Shown: one piece after another, positions 1 to 6,532 of the stretch
How positions within the stretch are numbered: position 1 is the stretch's first letter
How the letters are laid out: each line of letters starts with the position of its first letter
NCBI GenBank assembly: GCA_003978395.1
Contig: QNZV01000076.1
Span: 1 to 12,869, forward strand
Source of the DNA: Sulfurovum sp.
Lineage (GTDB): Bacteria; Campylobacterota; Campylobacteria; Campylobacterales; Sulfurovaceae
Length of the DNA: 12,869 bases
Reading direction: 5' to 3'
Translations under genes and position numbers: made by a program
Notes under the pieces: model-generated
What the model was told of the DNA's origin: nothing
Seen by the model: only the letters and a program-made list of their open reading frames with translations
The model's database searches: none

Positions 1-126
1 TGATGGGTGTATCCCCTCAAATATCTCGGCATCTTGGTTCACTAATAAAAAGAACATAACAGGAGCTAAAAGCAGACGAATAAGGGCTAAGATATTTGGG
101 ATATTTACGATTTTGTTGTTTTGCAT
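1..126 (-). CDS. pgsA: CDP-diacylglycerol--glycerol-3-phosphate 3-phosphatidyltransferase, N-terminal part (cut by window edge)
   Basis: The first 42 codons of a gene that runs off the start of the window. The ATG is at 126-124, with an AAGGA ribosome site about 10 bases upstream. The protein begins MQNNKIVNIPNILALIRLLL, the usual N-terminus of PgsA: a short polar stretch, then an N-I-P-N-x-L-x-x-x-R motif leading into a hydrophobic first membrane helix. PgsA is an inner-membrane CDP-alcohol phosphotransferase that makes phosphatidylglycerophosphate, the precursor of phosphatidylglycerol and cardiolipin. The catalytic CDP-alcohol signature (DGxxAR...) would lie beyond the edge and is not visible. 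It follows the FabL-like SDR gene on the same strand, across a 127-bp gap filled mainly by a REP-like hairpin pair. From memory, pgsA also lies close downstream of the dapA/SDR genes in Helicobacter pylori, which supports the call. Confidence 0.85.
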   Translation of the reverse strand, partial: MQNNKIVNIPNILALIRLLLAPVMFFLLVNQDAEIFEGIHPS

Positions 127-146
127 GAGGTTTTATTCCTTGTTAA

Positions 147-245
147 CTCGTTCCCATGCTCTGCGTGGGAATGCATACTTAAATTATAATTTTTTTATTA
201 TGCATATTTGGGTATATATTCCCACCGAGACAGTGGGAACAAGAG
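147..245. repeat. Inverted pair of REP-like hairpins (BIME/MITE-like element)
   Basis: Two related hairpins in opposite orientation fill the gap between the SDR gene and pgsA. The left one pairs TTCCCA (151-156) with TGGGAA (166-171), extended inward by a T-G wobble and a G-C pair around a 5-base loop. The right one pairs TTCCCAC (219-225) with GTGGGAA (233-239) around a 7-base loop. The outer ends match imperfectly as inverted repeats: CTC-GTTCCCA on the left, and CTCTT-GTTCCCA read from the right. Between them are two copies of ATGCATA (171-177 and 200-206) and a 12-base palindrome AAATTATAATTT (181-192). GTTCCCA...TGGGAA hairpins of this kind recur across many proteobacterial genomes and resemble REP/BIME elements mobilised by RAYT (IS200-like) transposases. 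No transposase is encoded here. Neither hairpin is followed by a T-run on the minus strand, so neither looks like a classic intrinsic terminator. Confidence 0.65.
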
Positions 246-253
246 ACGGGGGT

Positions 254-1033
254 TTAACGGAAAGTTGTTCCACCATCAACTACAAGTGTTTGACCTGTAA
301 CCCATGAAGCTTCATCTGTACACAAGAAATAGACAGCACCTGCTAAATCTTCAGGGCTTCCCATTCGGCTTACAGCTGAACGCTTAATGGTTTCTGCTTT
401 AACCTCTTCATAGTTTGTAAAGGCTTTTAGTGCATCGGTATCAATTGGTCCACCACTTACAGCATTGACACGAATTCCCATCTCACCAAGTTCAACAGCA
501 GCGTAACGGCTCATTGCTTCAACAGCTGCTTTGTTTGTACCATGACCTGCGTAGTTATCTATATAGATGAGGTTTCCTGTAGAACTTAGTGTTACAATAG
601 AGCCACCACCTACTTTCTCCATTCTTTTTGCAGCCTCTTGTGAACCACTTACAAATGCACCAACGGTTGCAGTGTAAATATTGGTCAGACCTTTTTTAGG
701 GCGTAAACGCATAAATTTACCATATCCTCCCACAACAGGGCGACCATAAATCATGGCATTAGATACAAAGAAATCTATTCTATCAAAATCTTCATCAATA
801 GCTAAAAATAGCGGTTTAAACTCATCAAGCTCTAAAATATTCAGAGGATATGCACGAGCCTTGATACCATAAGTAGCCTCTAGGTTAGAAGCAATCTCAT
901 TAGCAATCTCTTGGTTTGAGTTGTAGGTAAATGCAACATTTACCCCTTGACTAGCAAACTTCTCTGCTACAGCTTTACCAATTCCTTTTGTAGCACCTGT
1001 GATAACTACGGTTTTACCTCTATTATTCGACAT
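254..1033 (-). CDS. FabL-like short-chain dehydrogenase/reductase (probable enoyl-ACP reductase)
   Basis: A 259-residue Rossmann-fold SDR with the nucleotide-binding motif TGATKGIG at residues 12-19. The active-site region has Ser150/Ser151 and then Tyr161 and Lys168, a Y-x6-K spacing. That spacing marks the enoyl-ACP reductases FabI/FabL; ordinary SDRs have Y-x3-K. The C-terminal half (VNAVSGGPIDTDALKAF at 189-205, then GQTLVVDGG) closely resembles Bacillus FabL as I remember it. The likely role is NAD(P)H-dependent reduction of enoyl-ACP in the last step of fatty-acid elongation. The usual NNAG motif reads SNAM (91-94), and the segment after it (about 95-120) looks several residues longer than in FabL. 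Relatives in Campylobacterota are often labelled 7-alpha-hydroxysteroid dehydrogenase, which the Y-x6-K spacing argues against. The ATG abuts the dapA stop with no gap, and the ribosome site TAGGAG lies inside dapA, so translation is probably coupled. Confidence 0.8.
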   Translation of the reverse strand: MSNNRGKTVVITGATKGIGKAVAEKFASQGVNVAFTYNSNQEIANEIASNLEATYGIKARAYPLNILELDEFKPLFLAIDEDFDRIDFFVSNAMIYGRPVVGGYGKFMRLRPKKGLTNIYTATVGAFVSGSQEAAKRMEKVGGGSIVTLSSTGNLIYIDNYAGHGTNKAAVEAMSRYAAVELGEMGIRVNAVSGGPIDTDALKAFTNYEEVKAETIKRSAVSRMGSPEDLAGAVYFLCTDEASWVTGQTLVVDGGTTFR

Positions 1034-1927
1034 TTACGCTCCTACTATAGTATAATTTTTCATAATTTCTTCAATTTTGTTCATATTTTCAACGCTTGGC
1101 TGAACCAAAGGTAATCTATATTCCAATGTATCAATGAGACCTGCAATATACATCGCAGCTTTAATAGGAATTGGATTACTTTCACAAAACATTACTTTAT
1201 TGATGTTGTACAGTTTATCATTTATCGCTTTAGATGCCAGAAAATCTCCTTTTAATGCAAGATGTGCAAGTTCAGATTTCATGTCTGGTAACAAGTTTGA
1301 TGTTACCGAAGTGATTCCTTTCCCTCCATTTGCCAAAATAGGGTAGTCAATAGCATCATCTCCCGAGAAAACATAAAGGTCTGGTCTTTTTGAGAGCAGT
1401 TCAACCGTACGTTCTATTGAGCCAGTGGCCTCTTTGATTCCAAATATATTAGGAACATCATCAAAAAGTCTACAGACTGTATCTGCTAAAATATCAACAC
1501 CTGTTCTACCTGGAACATTATAGAGCATAAAGGGAAGCTCTACGGATTTTGCAATAGCTTTATAGTGTTGGTAGAGACCCTCTTGGCTTGGTTTATTATA
1601 ATAAGGGCTTACCGAAAAAATGGCATCAACACCAATTTTTTCAGCATGTTGTGCAATCTCTATCGCTTCGTGTGTTGCATTAGACCCTGCACCTGCAAGT
1701 ACTTTGGTATTTGTACCTCTACAAACTTCAACGGCTATTTCAATACAACGTTTATGCTCATCGTGAGTTAGTGTTGCACTCTCTCCTGTTGTTCCTACAG
1801 GACAAATGGCATCAATGCCATATTTGATTTGACGTTCAATCAATTTCGCAAAAGTTGCTTCATCTAGCGTTCCATTTTTAAAAGGGGTAATCAGTGCTGT
1901 AGTAGCACCTGAAATTAAATTACTCAT
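1034..1927 (-). CDS. dapA: 4-hydroxy-tetrahydrodipicolinate synthase
   Basis: 297 residues, the normal length for DapA, a cytoplasmic class I aldolase-type TIM barrel. It condenses pyruvate with aspartate semialdehyde in the first committed step to diaminopimelate and lysine, and so feeds peptidoglycan synthesis. Visible signatures are GTTGES at 45-50 (pyruvate-binding threonines), Tyr110 and Tyr136 in LYNVPGRTG, Arg141 for the substrate carboxylate, and the Schiff-base Lys165 in FGIKEATG. These correspond to Thr44/45, Tyr107, Tyr133, Arg138 and Lys161 of the E. coli enzyme. The start codon overlaps the end of the M16 peptidase gene by 8 bases (ATGAGTAA), with a GGAAGAG ribosome site upstream, and the stop abuts the next ATG. 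It is the middle gene of a tightly packed, probably polycistronic unit. Confidence 0.97.
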   Translation of the reverse strand: MSNLISGATTALITPFKNGTLDEATFAKLIERQIKYGIDAICPVGTTGESATLTHDEHKRCIEIAVEVCRGTNTKVLAGAGSNATHEAIEIAQHAEKIGVDAIFSVSPYYNKPSQEGLYQHYKAIAKSVELPFMLYNVPGRTGVDILADTVCRLFDDVPNIFGIKEATGSIERTVELLSKRPDLYVFSGDDAIDYPILANGGKGITSVTSNLLPDMKSELAHLALKGDFLASKAINDKLYNINKVMFCESNPIPIKAAMYIAGLIDTLEYRLPLVQPSVENMNKIEEIMKNYTIVGA

Positions 1928-3257
1928 GTATCTCTTCCTGTTTACTTTTTTCGTTGGCTTTTCTTAGTATTACTGTTGTTGCTAAGTCATCATTAAAATA
2001 TTTATTAGCTATTTTAGTGACTAATTCAGGCGTAATTTTAGCTAAATTCTCTTCATATTTAAGTAAAGGCTCTAAATTTCCTCGTACCAAATAGCTTCCA
2101 AAAAGCGAGTTAACTCCTGCTGAGTCTTCTAGTGAGTAGATAAAATCTGCTTTTGTATTTATTTTAACTTTCTCTAGCTCCTCTTTGGTTACATCGCCTG
2201 ATTTCAACTTCTCTATCTCTATATGAATCTCTTTCTCTAAATCTTCAATCTTTATATTAGGGTTTGCAATCCCCATAAACAAGAAAATCCCTTCATCGGT
2301 AAGCTCCATATTGTACCCATAGACACTATTTGCCATCTGCTTTTTATCTATTATCTCTTTATGCAGTCGGCTACTTCTCCCTCCACTTAAAATTTCAGAG
2401 ATAGCCGATAGAACCACTTGGTCTTCATGCTCGTAGTTTGGAATAGGGTAAGCAATAGCGATGGTATCTACTGTATTGTTCTCTTTGTTGGTAATCTCTT
2501 TTCTTATGCTCCCATCACGTTTGGGTTCAATAGGGTCTATTACAGGTACTTTATGCTTGTTTTTGATATTTCCAAATTTCTCTTTAGCAATTTTAAAGAC
2601 CTGTTTCTCGTCAATATCTCCTGTAACGATTAAAATAGCATTGTTTGGTTGGTAATATTTTGAGTGAAACTCTTTTATGTCATCAATTGTCCATGTCTGA
2701 ATATCATTCATAAACCCAATAGGAGTCCAGTGATAAGGGTGTGATACATAATGAGTGTTAAAGAGTCTAAAGTACAGATACCCAATAGGGGGATTATCAG
2801 TACGAACTCGACGCTCTTCTGCAACCACATCACGTTCGACTTGAAACTCTTCATCTTTTAGATTTAGGTTCTCCATTAGCTCAGCAAAGAGTCCCACCGA
2901 AGTCTCTAAATTTTTAGAAGAAGATTTAATATAATAGTGTGTGTAGTCAAAAGAGGTTGATGCATTGTTTACTCCACCTTTTGATTTAACAATCTTATCA
3001 AACTCTCCAGCTTCAAGATTTTTTGTTGATTTAAAGTTTAAATGCTCTAACATATGAGCAATACCACTCTTGCCCATAACCTCATTACGACTTCCTACTT
3101 TATAAAAAATATCGGTTGTAATAACATTAGAGTTATTTTTCATTGGAATGACAACGATTTGTAAACCGTTGTCAAGTGTTTTAGTGTAGTACTTTGGTAG
3201 CGAATTTGCCATTAAAATTCCTGTAATTAATAATATAAATAGTAATATTTTTTTCAT
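1920..3257 (-). CDS. Exported M16-family zinc metallopeptidase (insulinase/processing-peptidase type)
   Basis: A 445-residue protein with an N-terminal signal peptide (MKKILLFILLITGILMANS), so it is probably periplasmic or membrane-associated. The M16 inverted zinc motif HxxEH is present as HMLEH at 68-72, where Glu71 is the catalytic base. The distal zinc-ligand glutamate is Glu147 or Glu148 in VVAEERR. A second M16-type domain follows, with the characteristic segment LSGGRSSRLHKEI around residues 288-300. This two-domain arrangement fits the roughly 420-450 residue M16B peptidases, one member of the pair found in many Gram-negatives; the inactive partner is not in this window. The natural substrate is not known from sequence. 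The gene lies between pyrD (24-bp gap) and dapA (8-bp overlap). From memory, C. jejuni and H. pylori have the same arrangement. Neighbouring metabolism gives no clear hint to its function. Confidence 0.93.
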   Translation of the reverse strand: MKKILLFILLITGILMANSLPKYYTKTLDNGLQIVVIPMKNNSNVITTDIFYKVGSRNEVMGKSGIAHMLEHLNFKSTKNLEAGEFDKIVKSKGGVNNASTSFDYTHYYIKSSSKNLETSVGLFAELMENLNLKDEEFQVERDVVAEERRVRTDNPPIGYLYFRLFNTHYVSHPYHWTPIGFMNDIQTWTIDDIKEFHSKYYQPNNAILIVTGDIDEKQVFKIAKEKFGNIKNKHKVPVIDPIEPKRDGSIRKEITNKENNTVDTIAIAYPIPNYEHEDQVVLSAISEILSGGRSSRLHKEIIDKKQMANSVYGYNMELTDEGIFLFMGIANPNIKIEDLEKEIHIEIEKLKSGDVTKEELEKVKINTKADFIYSLEDSAGVNSLFGSYLVRGNLEPLLKYEENLAKITPELVTKIANKYFNDDLATTVILRKANEKSKQEEIHE

Positions 3258-3281
3258 AGTCCCTCTTTGTTTATTTGAGTG

Positions 3282-4346
3282 TTATTTATAATCTGCTCCA
3301 ATAGCTTCAGATATATTTGCATATCCATCTGCTTTTAAAAGCTCTATTAAACCTTGATTAATCTCTTTAATCATCTTTGGACCATTATAAATGAGCATAG
3401 AGTAGACTTGAATAAGAGTAGCTCCTGCTTTAATTCGTCTATAGGCATCGTCAGCTGTTTCAATCCCACCTACAGAGATGAGTATGGTTTTACCATAAAG
3501 TTCTTTACCAATGGCTTGAAAAAGTTTAAATGATTTTTCACGAACCAAAGCACCTGAGATTCCACCAAAATCTTTTGCATTTTTGGTTAGAGAGTAGTCT
3601 ATGGTGGTATTGGTTGCAATAATTCCTGATGCACCTGCATTGACAGCTGTGGTACATAGGTCAATAGCATCTTGGGCTTCCATATCTGGAGCAATTTTCA
3701 AGAAGATAGCTTTAGTAGTTATCCCTTTTGCCATTGTAAAAAGGTCTGTAATAAATTTTTCATTTTGAAGGTCGCGTAGACCAGGAGTATTAGGAGATGA
3801 GATATTTATGACGATATAATCTCCATAATCTTTAAAAGTATTAAGAAGTGTTTCATAATCTTTTAAGGCATCCTCTTCTGATGTAAGTTTATTTTTACCA
3901 ATGTTAATTCCAATAGGATAGTCAAAAAAGTAGAGTTTATTGAGACGTTTAACCATAAACTCTGCACCACGATTGTTAAACCCCATAGCATTTTGAATGG
4001 AACGCTCCTCTTTGAGTCTAAAGAGTCGTGGTTGTGGATTACCAGCTTGAGGTTTTGGGGTAATTGTACCTATCTCTGTGTACCCAAAACCAAGTGTTGG
4101 CATGGCTGTGATGTACTCTCCATTTTTATCAAATCCTGCAGCTAGTCCTACTGGATTTGAAAACTTTCGTCCAAAAAGATATTGAGTTAATAACGGCTCT
4201 TCTACAAAATAGTAGTTCTTGGTTGCTTTTAAAAGAATAGGTGCATACGGCAGAGCTTTTAACGCCATGCCTCCTATAAAATGGGCTGTTTCGGGGTTGA
4301 ATTGAAATAAAACTTTTTTAGCTGTTTCATAAGAAAAAAATGACAT
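3282..4346 (-). CDS. pyrD: Quinone-dependent (class 2) dihydroorotate dehydrogenase
   Basis: 354 residues. It oxidises dihydroorotate to orotate in pyrimidine biosynthesis and passes electrons through FMN to membrane quinone. Class 2 features are the N-terminal helical extension (about residues 1-45) that contacts the membrane and quinone, and a serine rather than cysteine catalytic base, in NISSPNTPGLR at 181-191. FMN and substrate contacts are visible in NPVGLAAGFDKNG (64-76), QNAMGFNNRG (118-127), the ATNTT segment and the C-terminal SVGGI...GATLIQVYS phosphate-binding region. The ATG is preceded by a TGGAGC ribosome site, and a good -10 box (TATAAT) lies about 27 bases upstream of the start. 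The gene therefore probably heads the pyrD - M16 - dapA - SDR transcription unit. Confidence 0.97.
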   Translation of the reverse strand: MSFFSYETAKKVLFQFNPETAHFIGGMALKALPYAPILLKATKNYYFVEEPLLTQYLFGRKFSNPVGLAAGFDKNGEYITAMPTLGFGYTEIGTITPKPQAGNPQPRLFRLKEERSIQNAMGFNNRGAEFMVKRLNKLYFFDYPIGINIGKNKLTSEEDALKDYETLLNTFKDYGDYIVINISSPNTPGLRDLQNEKFITDLFTMAKGITTKAIFLKIAPDMEAQDAIDLCTTAVNAGASGIIATNTTIDYSLTKNAKDFGGISGALVREKSFKLFQAIGKELYGKTILISVGGIETADDAYRRIKAGATLIQVYSMLIYNGPKMIKEINQGLIELLKADGYANISEAIGADYK

Positions 4347-4372
4347 TTTTGCTCCAGTAAATTAATGGTGGC

Positions 4373-4378
4373 ATTATA
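4373..4378 (-). promoter_or_regulatory. -10 box upstream of pyrD
   Basis: On the minus strand this reads TATAAT inside CAGTATAATGCC, about 27 bases before the pyrD ATG. The region 17 bases further upstream is T/A-rich with no clear -35 box (best match TTTAAT-like). Weak -35 elements are usual in Campylobacterota sigma-70 promoters. It would drive the pyrD - M16 - dapA - SDR unit. Confidence 0.55.
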
Positions 4379-4401
4379 CTGAAACTATAAACAAATTAAA
4401 A

Positions 4402-4899
4402 TTAATAAAAATAGTGCAAGGATAAGCTTAGGTCATTAATCTGTTCAAGCTCTTTCATTTTAGAAGTCTTTAAAAATCTATAGCCTAAATCAAAGTCCAT
4501 ATCGTTATTGATAACATAAGAGAAACCAGTATTAATCCCATAGACAAAACCTTTGTCATCATAGCCAAGAAGTTTTTTGTTTTTTTGTTGTATAACTCCC
4601 AAAGAGAGACCTAGATAAGGCTTGAATGCTATATCTTTAAATGTTTGACTTAAAATACCTGAATCAACCTGCATAATAAGTGATTGAAATCTGTTTGAAG
4701 ATTTATTTGCGTAACTGTATGCGATTGATGTTCTAATATCTTTAGATTGTTTTCCATATTTTATAGCAATAGTTGGTGTATATGAGTTATCAAATTTACT
4801 AGCAGAAGTCTGTATTCCAATAAAAGAGTAGAGCTGTTCATTTGCAAAAAGTGAGCTTGAAAATATTATGGATAAGAATAGTAAAATAATTTTTTTCAT
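4402..4899 (-). CDS. Small outer-membrane beta-barrel protein of unknown function
   Basis: 165 residues with a clear signal peptide (MKKIILLFLSIIFSSSLFA, cleavage near residue 19) and a mature part of about 145 residues made of alternating hydrophobic/polar stretches typical of beta-strands: SFIGIQTSASKF, TIAIKYGK, TSIAYSYA, PYLGLSLGVI, FVYGINTGFSYVI, DFDLGYRFLK. It ends SLSLHYFY; an aromatic last residue after alternating strand residues is the classic C-terminal BAM recognition signal. The size suggests an eight-stranded barrel like OmpA/OmpX or 'outer membrane protein beta-barrel' families. I see no peptidoglycan-binding domain. It lies 86 bp downstream of znuB with its own -10 box and a long inverted repeat in between. 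A role in metal uptake is only a guess from position. Confidence 0.75.
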   Translation of the reverse strand: MKKIILLFLSIIFSSSLFANEQLYSFIGIQTSASKFDNSYTPTIAIKYGKQSKDIRTSIAYSYANKSSNRFQSLIMQVDSGILSQTFKDIAFKPYLGLSLGVIQQKNKKLLGYDDKGFVYGINTGFSYVINNDMDFDLGYRFLKTSKMKELEQINDLSLSLHYFY

Positions 4900-4933
4900 A
4901 AATAGAATCCTGTTGTACGATATTGTTTCTATG

Positions 4934-4939
4934 ATTATA
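4934..4939 (-). promoter_or_regulatory. -10 box upstream of the outer-membrane protein gene
   Basis: On the minus strand this reads TATAAT in CGCTATAATCATAG, about 35 bases before the gene's ATG. The -35 position falls inside the perfect 11-bp inverted repeat at 4952-4978, with a TTTAAA-like hexamer. This indicates the gene can be transcribed separately from the znu operon. Confidence 0.55.
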
Positions 4940-4951
4940 GCGTTTTTAATC

Positions 4952-4978
4952 TTAAGTTTAAAGTTTATTTAAACTTAA
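4952..4978. promoter_or_regulatory. Perfect 11-bp inverted repeat: operator or weak terminator between znuB and the OMP gene
   Basis: TTAAGTTTAAA (4952-4962), a 5-base spacer, then its exact reverse complement TTTAAACTTAA (4968-4978). It overlaps the expected -35 region of the OMP promoter, which fits a repressor operator. It also lies just past the znuB stop and could act as a hairpin. However, the stem has only one G-C pair in each arm and there is no T-run after it on the minus strand, so an efficient intrinsic terminator is unlikely. Confidence 0.5.
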
Positions 4979-4985
4979 AATTTAA

Positions 4986-5795
4986 TTATTTAATTTTATT
5001 AAAAGCTAAAAATAAGAAAAGAGAAAGAGCAGAGATGAGAATAATAGAAGCTCCTGATGCAATATCGTATTCATAAGAAAACCACAGTCCAATAAGCGTA
5101 AAGATAGAGGAGAATAGTCCAGAAAGTATCATCATTGTATAGAGTGTATTGGACAATTTTTCAGCAATATAGACAGGAATAGTGAGCAGTGCAATAACCA
5201 AAATAAGCCCCACAACTTTAATGGCAACCACCACCGTAAGTGCCGATAAGATTAATATAAGTGTATAGAAAAAACGAACATTGATACCTCGTAAATTGGC
5301 ATATTCACTATCGTATGAGACCGCTAAAATATCTCTATACCAAAAGGTTATGATAAAAACAATAGTTGCCAAAAGCCCTGCCATAAAATAGATGTCATTT
5401 TGACTAACTGCCAAAATAGAACCAAAGAGATAACTCATAAAATCTGCATTATAACCTGGTGTTAAATCAATAAGTACAACTCCCACAGCCATACCTACAG
5501 CCCACATAAGCCCAATAAAAGTATCCATTCTTTCACGATGTTTTAGGGTAATGAGAGAGATAATTAATGCAGCAAGAACAGCAAATATGGACGCTCCTAA
5601 AAAGATAGGTAGACCCAAAAATACAGCAACTCCAATACCTCCATATGCAGTATGTGCAATCCCTCCTGCTAGAAATACCATTCTATTGACAACAATTAAT
5701 GAACCAATAATTCCTGAAGCCATAGAGACTAAAAGACCTGCAATAAGAGCATTTTGGATAAAAGGAAACGAGAGTGCTTCGAGTATATTTTCCAC
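4986..5795 (-). CDS. znuB: Zinc ABC transporter, permease subunit
   Basis: A 269-residue, very hydrophobic inner-membrane protein of the ABC-3 family (ZnuB/MntB type) with about eight predicted helices. Family hallmarks are the conserved LAGGIAHTAYGGIGVAVFLG region (43-62), the SYLFGSIL segment, and VVAIKVVGLILVIALLTIPV (188-207), part of the metal pathway and ATPase contact region. It forms the translocation channel for zinc delivered by ZnuA and is powered by ZnuC. The start is GTG at 5795-5793; its G is also the last base of the znuC TAG stop (TAGTG, 1-base overlap), and an AGAGGT ribosome site lies just upstream, so translation is coupled to znuC. Manganese or iron cannot be excluded as substrate from the permease alone; the ZnuA ligands favour zinc. 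Confidence 0.93.
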   Translation of the reverse strand: MENILEALSFPFIQNALIAGLLVSMASGIIGSLIVVNRMVFLAGGIAHTAYGGIGVAVFLGLPIFLGASIFAVLAALIISLITLKHRERMDTFIGLMWAVGMAVGVVLIDLTPGYNADFMSYLFGSILAVSQNDIYFMAGLLATIVFIITFWYRDILAVSYDSEYANLRGINVRFFYTLILILSALTVVVAIKVVGLILVIALLTIPVYIAEKLSNTLYTMMILSGLFSSIFTLIGLWFSYEYDIASGASIILISALSLFLFLAFNKIK

Positions 5796-6529
5796 TATTT
5801 TACCTCTTTAAATACATTGAACATCTCTACTTCACAAAAGTGATTGCATTCGTGTGTTAAGTTTTTATTTAAATTGAATGTATCATGATAATTTAATCTT
5901 TTATTTACATGCACAACTTTATTTGCGTATTTCATAATAACTGAAATATCATGACTTACTACAATAATGGTAATATAAGAGTTTAATGTTTTGAGTAGTT
6001 CGTAGATAAGTTTTTGTCCCTCTATATCAATACTTGCTGTAGGTTCGTCCAAAATTAAAATTTTAGGATGAGCACACAAAGCACGAGCAATCATTACCCG
6101 TTGACGTTGCCCCCCTGAAAGTTCGCCTATTTTACTGTTTGCAAACTTCTCCATGCCTACTTGTGCCAAAGCACCTAAAGCACACAGTTTTTCCTCTTTC
6201 CCATAACCAAAAAGAGGTGATTTCTCGCCAATATGTCCCATAAGTACAACCTCTAAGACTTTAATTGGAAAATCGGTATTTACATTGGTATTCTGTGGTA
6301 CATAGCCTATTTTAGAGAGATTTTTTTTTGGTACTTCTCCAAATGTTTTAATAGAACCATCTTTGATTGGATTAATACCCAATATAAGTTTCAAAAGTGT
6401 AGATTTTCCTCCACCGTTTGGTCCTATAATGGCTAAAAAATCTTTCTCTTCTACATTGAGATTCACATTCTCTAAAATTTTTTGTTTATGATAACAAAAT
6501 GAGAGGTTCTTTATTTCTATAATAGACAT
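5795..6529 (-). CDS. znuC: Zinc ABC transporter, ATP-binding subunit
   Basis: A 244-residue ABC ATPase with all motifs: Walker A GPNGGGKST (36-44), Q-loop Gln79, signature LSGGQRQR (137-144), Walker B ILILDEP (157-163) and H-loop His193. It hydrolyses ATP at the cytoplasmic face of ZnuB to drive zinc import. The C-terminal tail after the ATPase core contains HECNHFC (226-232), with alternating His226, Cys228, His230 and Cys232. Such a tail could bind zinc and sense cytoplasmic zinc, though that is inference. The gene starts 3 bases after the znuA stop and overlaps znuB by 1 base. All three transporter genes are therefore one operon in the order A-C-B. Confidence 0.95.
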   Translation of the reverse strand: MSIIEIKNLSFCYHKQKILENVNLNVEEKDFLAIIGPNGGGKSTLLKLILGINPIKDGSIKTFGEVPKKNLSKIGYVPQNTNVNTDFPIKVLEVVLMGHIGEKSPLFGYGKEEKLCALGALAQVGMEKFANSKIGELSGGQRQRVMIARALCAHPKILILDEPTASIDIEGQKLIYELLKTLNSYITIIVVSHDISVIMKYANKVVHVNKRLNYHDTFNLNKNLTHECNHFCEVEMFNVFKEVK

Positions 6530-6532
6530 AAT

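Noticed and set aside
147..245. The paired hairpins as an intrinsic terminator for the SDR operon
   Set aside because: Neither stem is followed by a T-run on the minus strand. The inverted pair with shared ends fits a REP-like repeat better.
113..307. 64-codon plus-strand open frame spanning the REP-like element and the end of the SDR gene
   Set aside because: It runs through the pgsA start, the hairpins and the antisense SDR end, with no recognisable protein features.
5551..5811. 86-codon plus-strand open frame opposite znuB
   Set aside because: It lies entirely within or across the well-supported znuB/znuC genes on the other strand, has no family resemblance, and its composition is what antisense reading of a membrane-protein gene gives.
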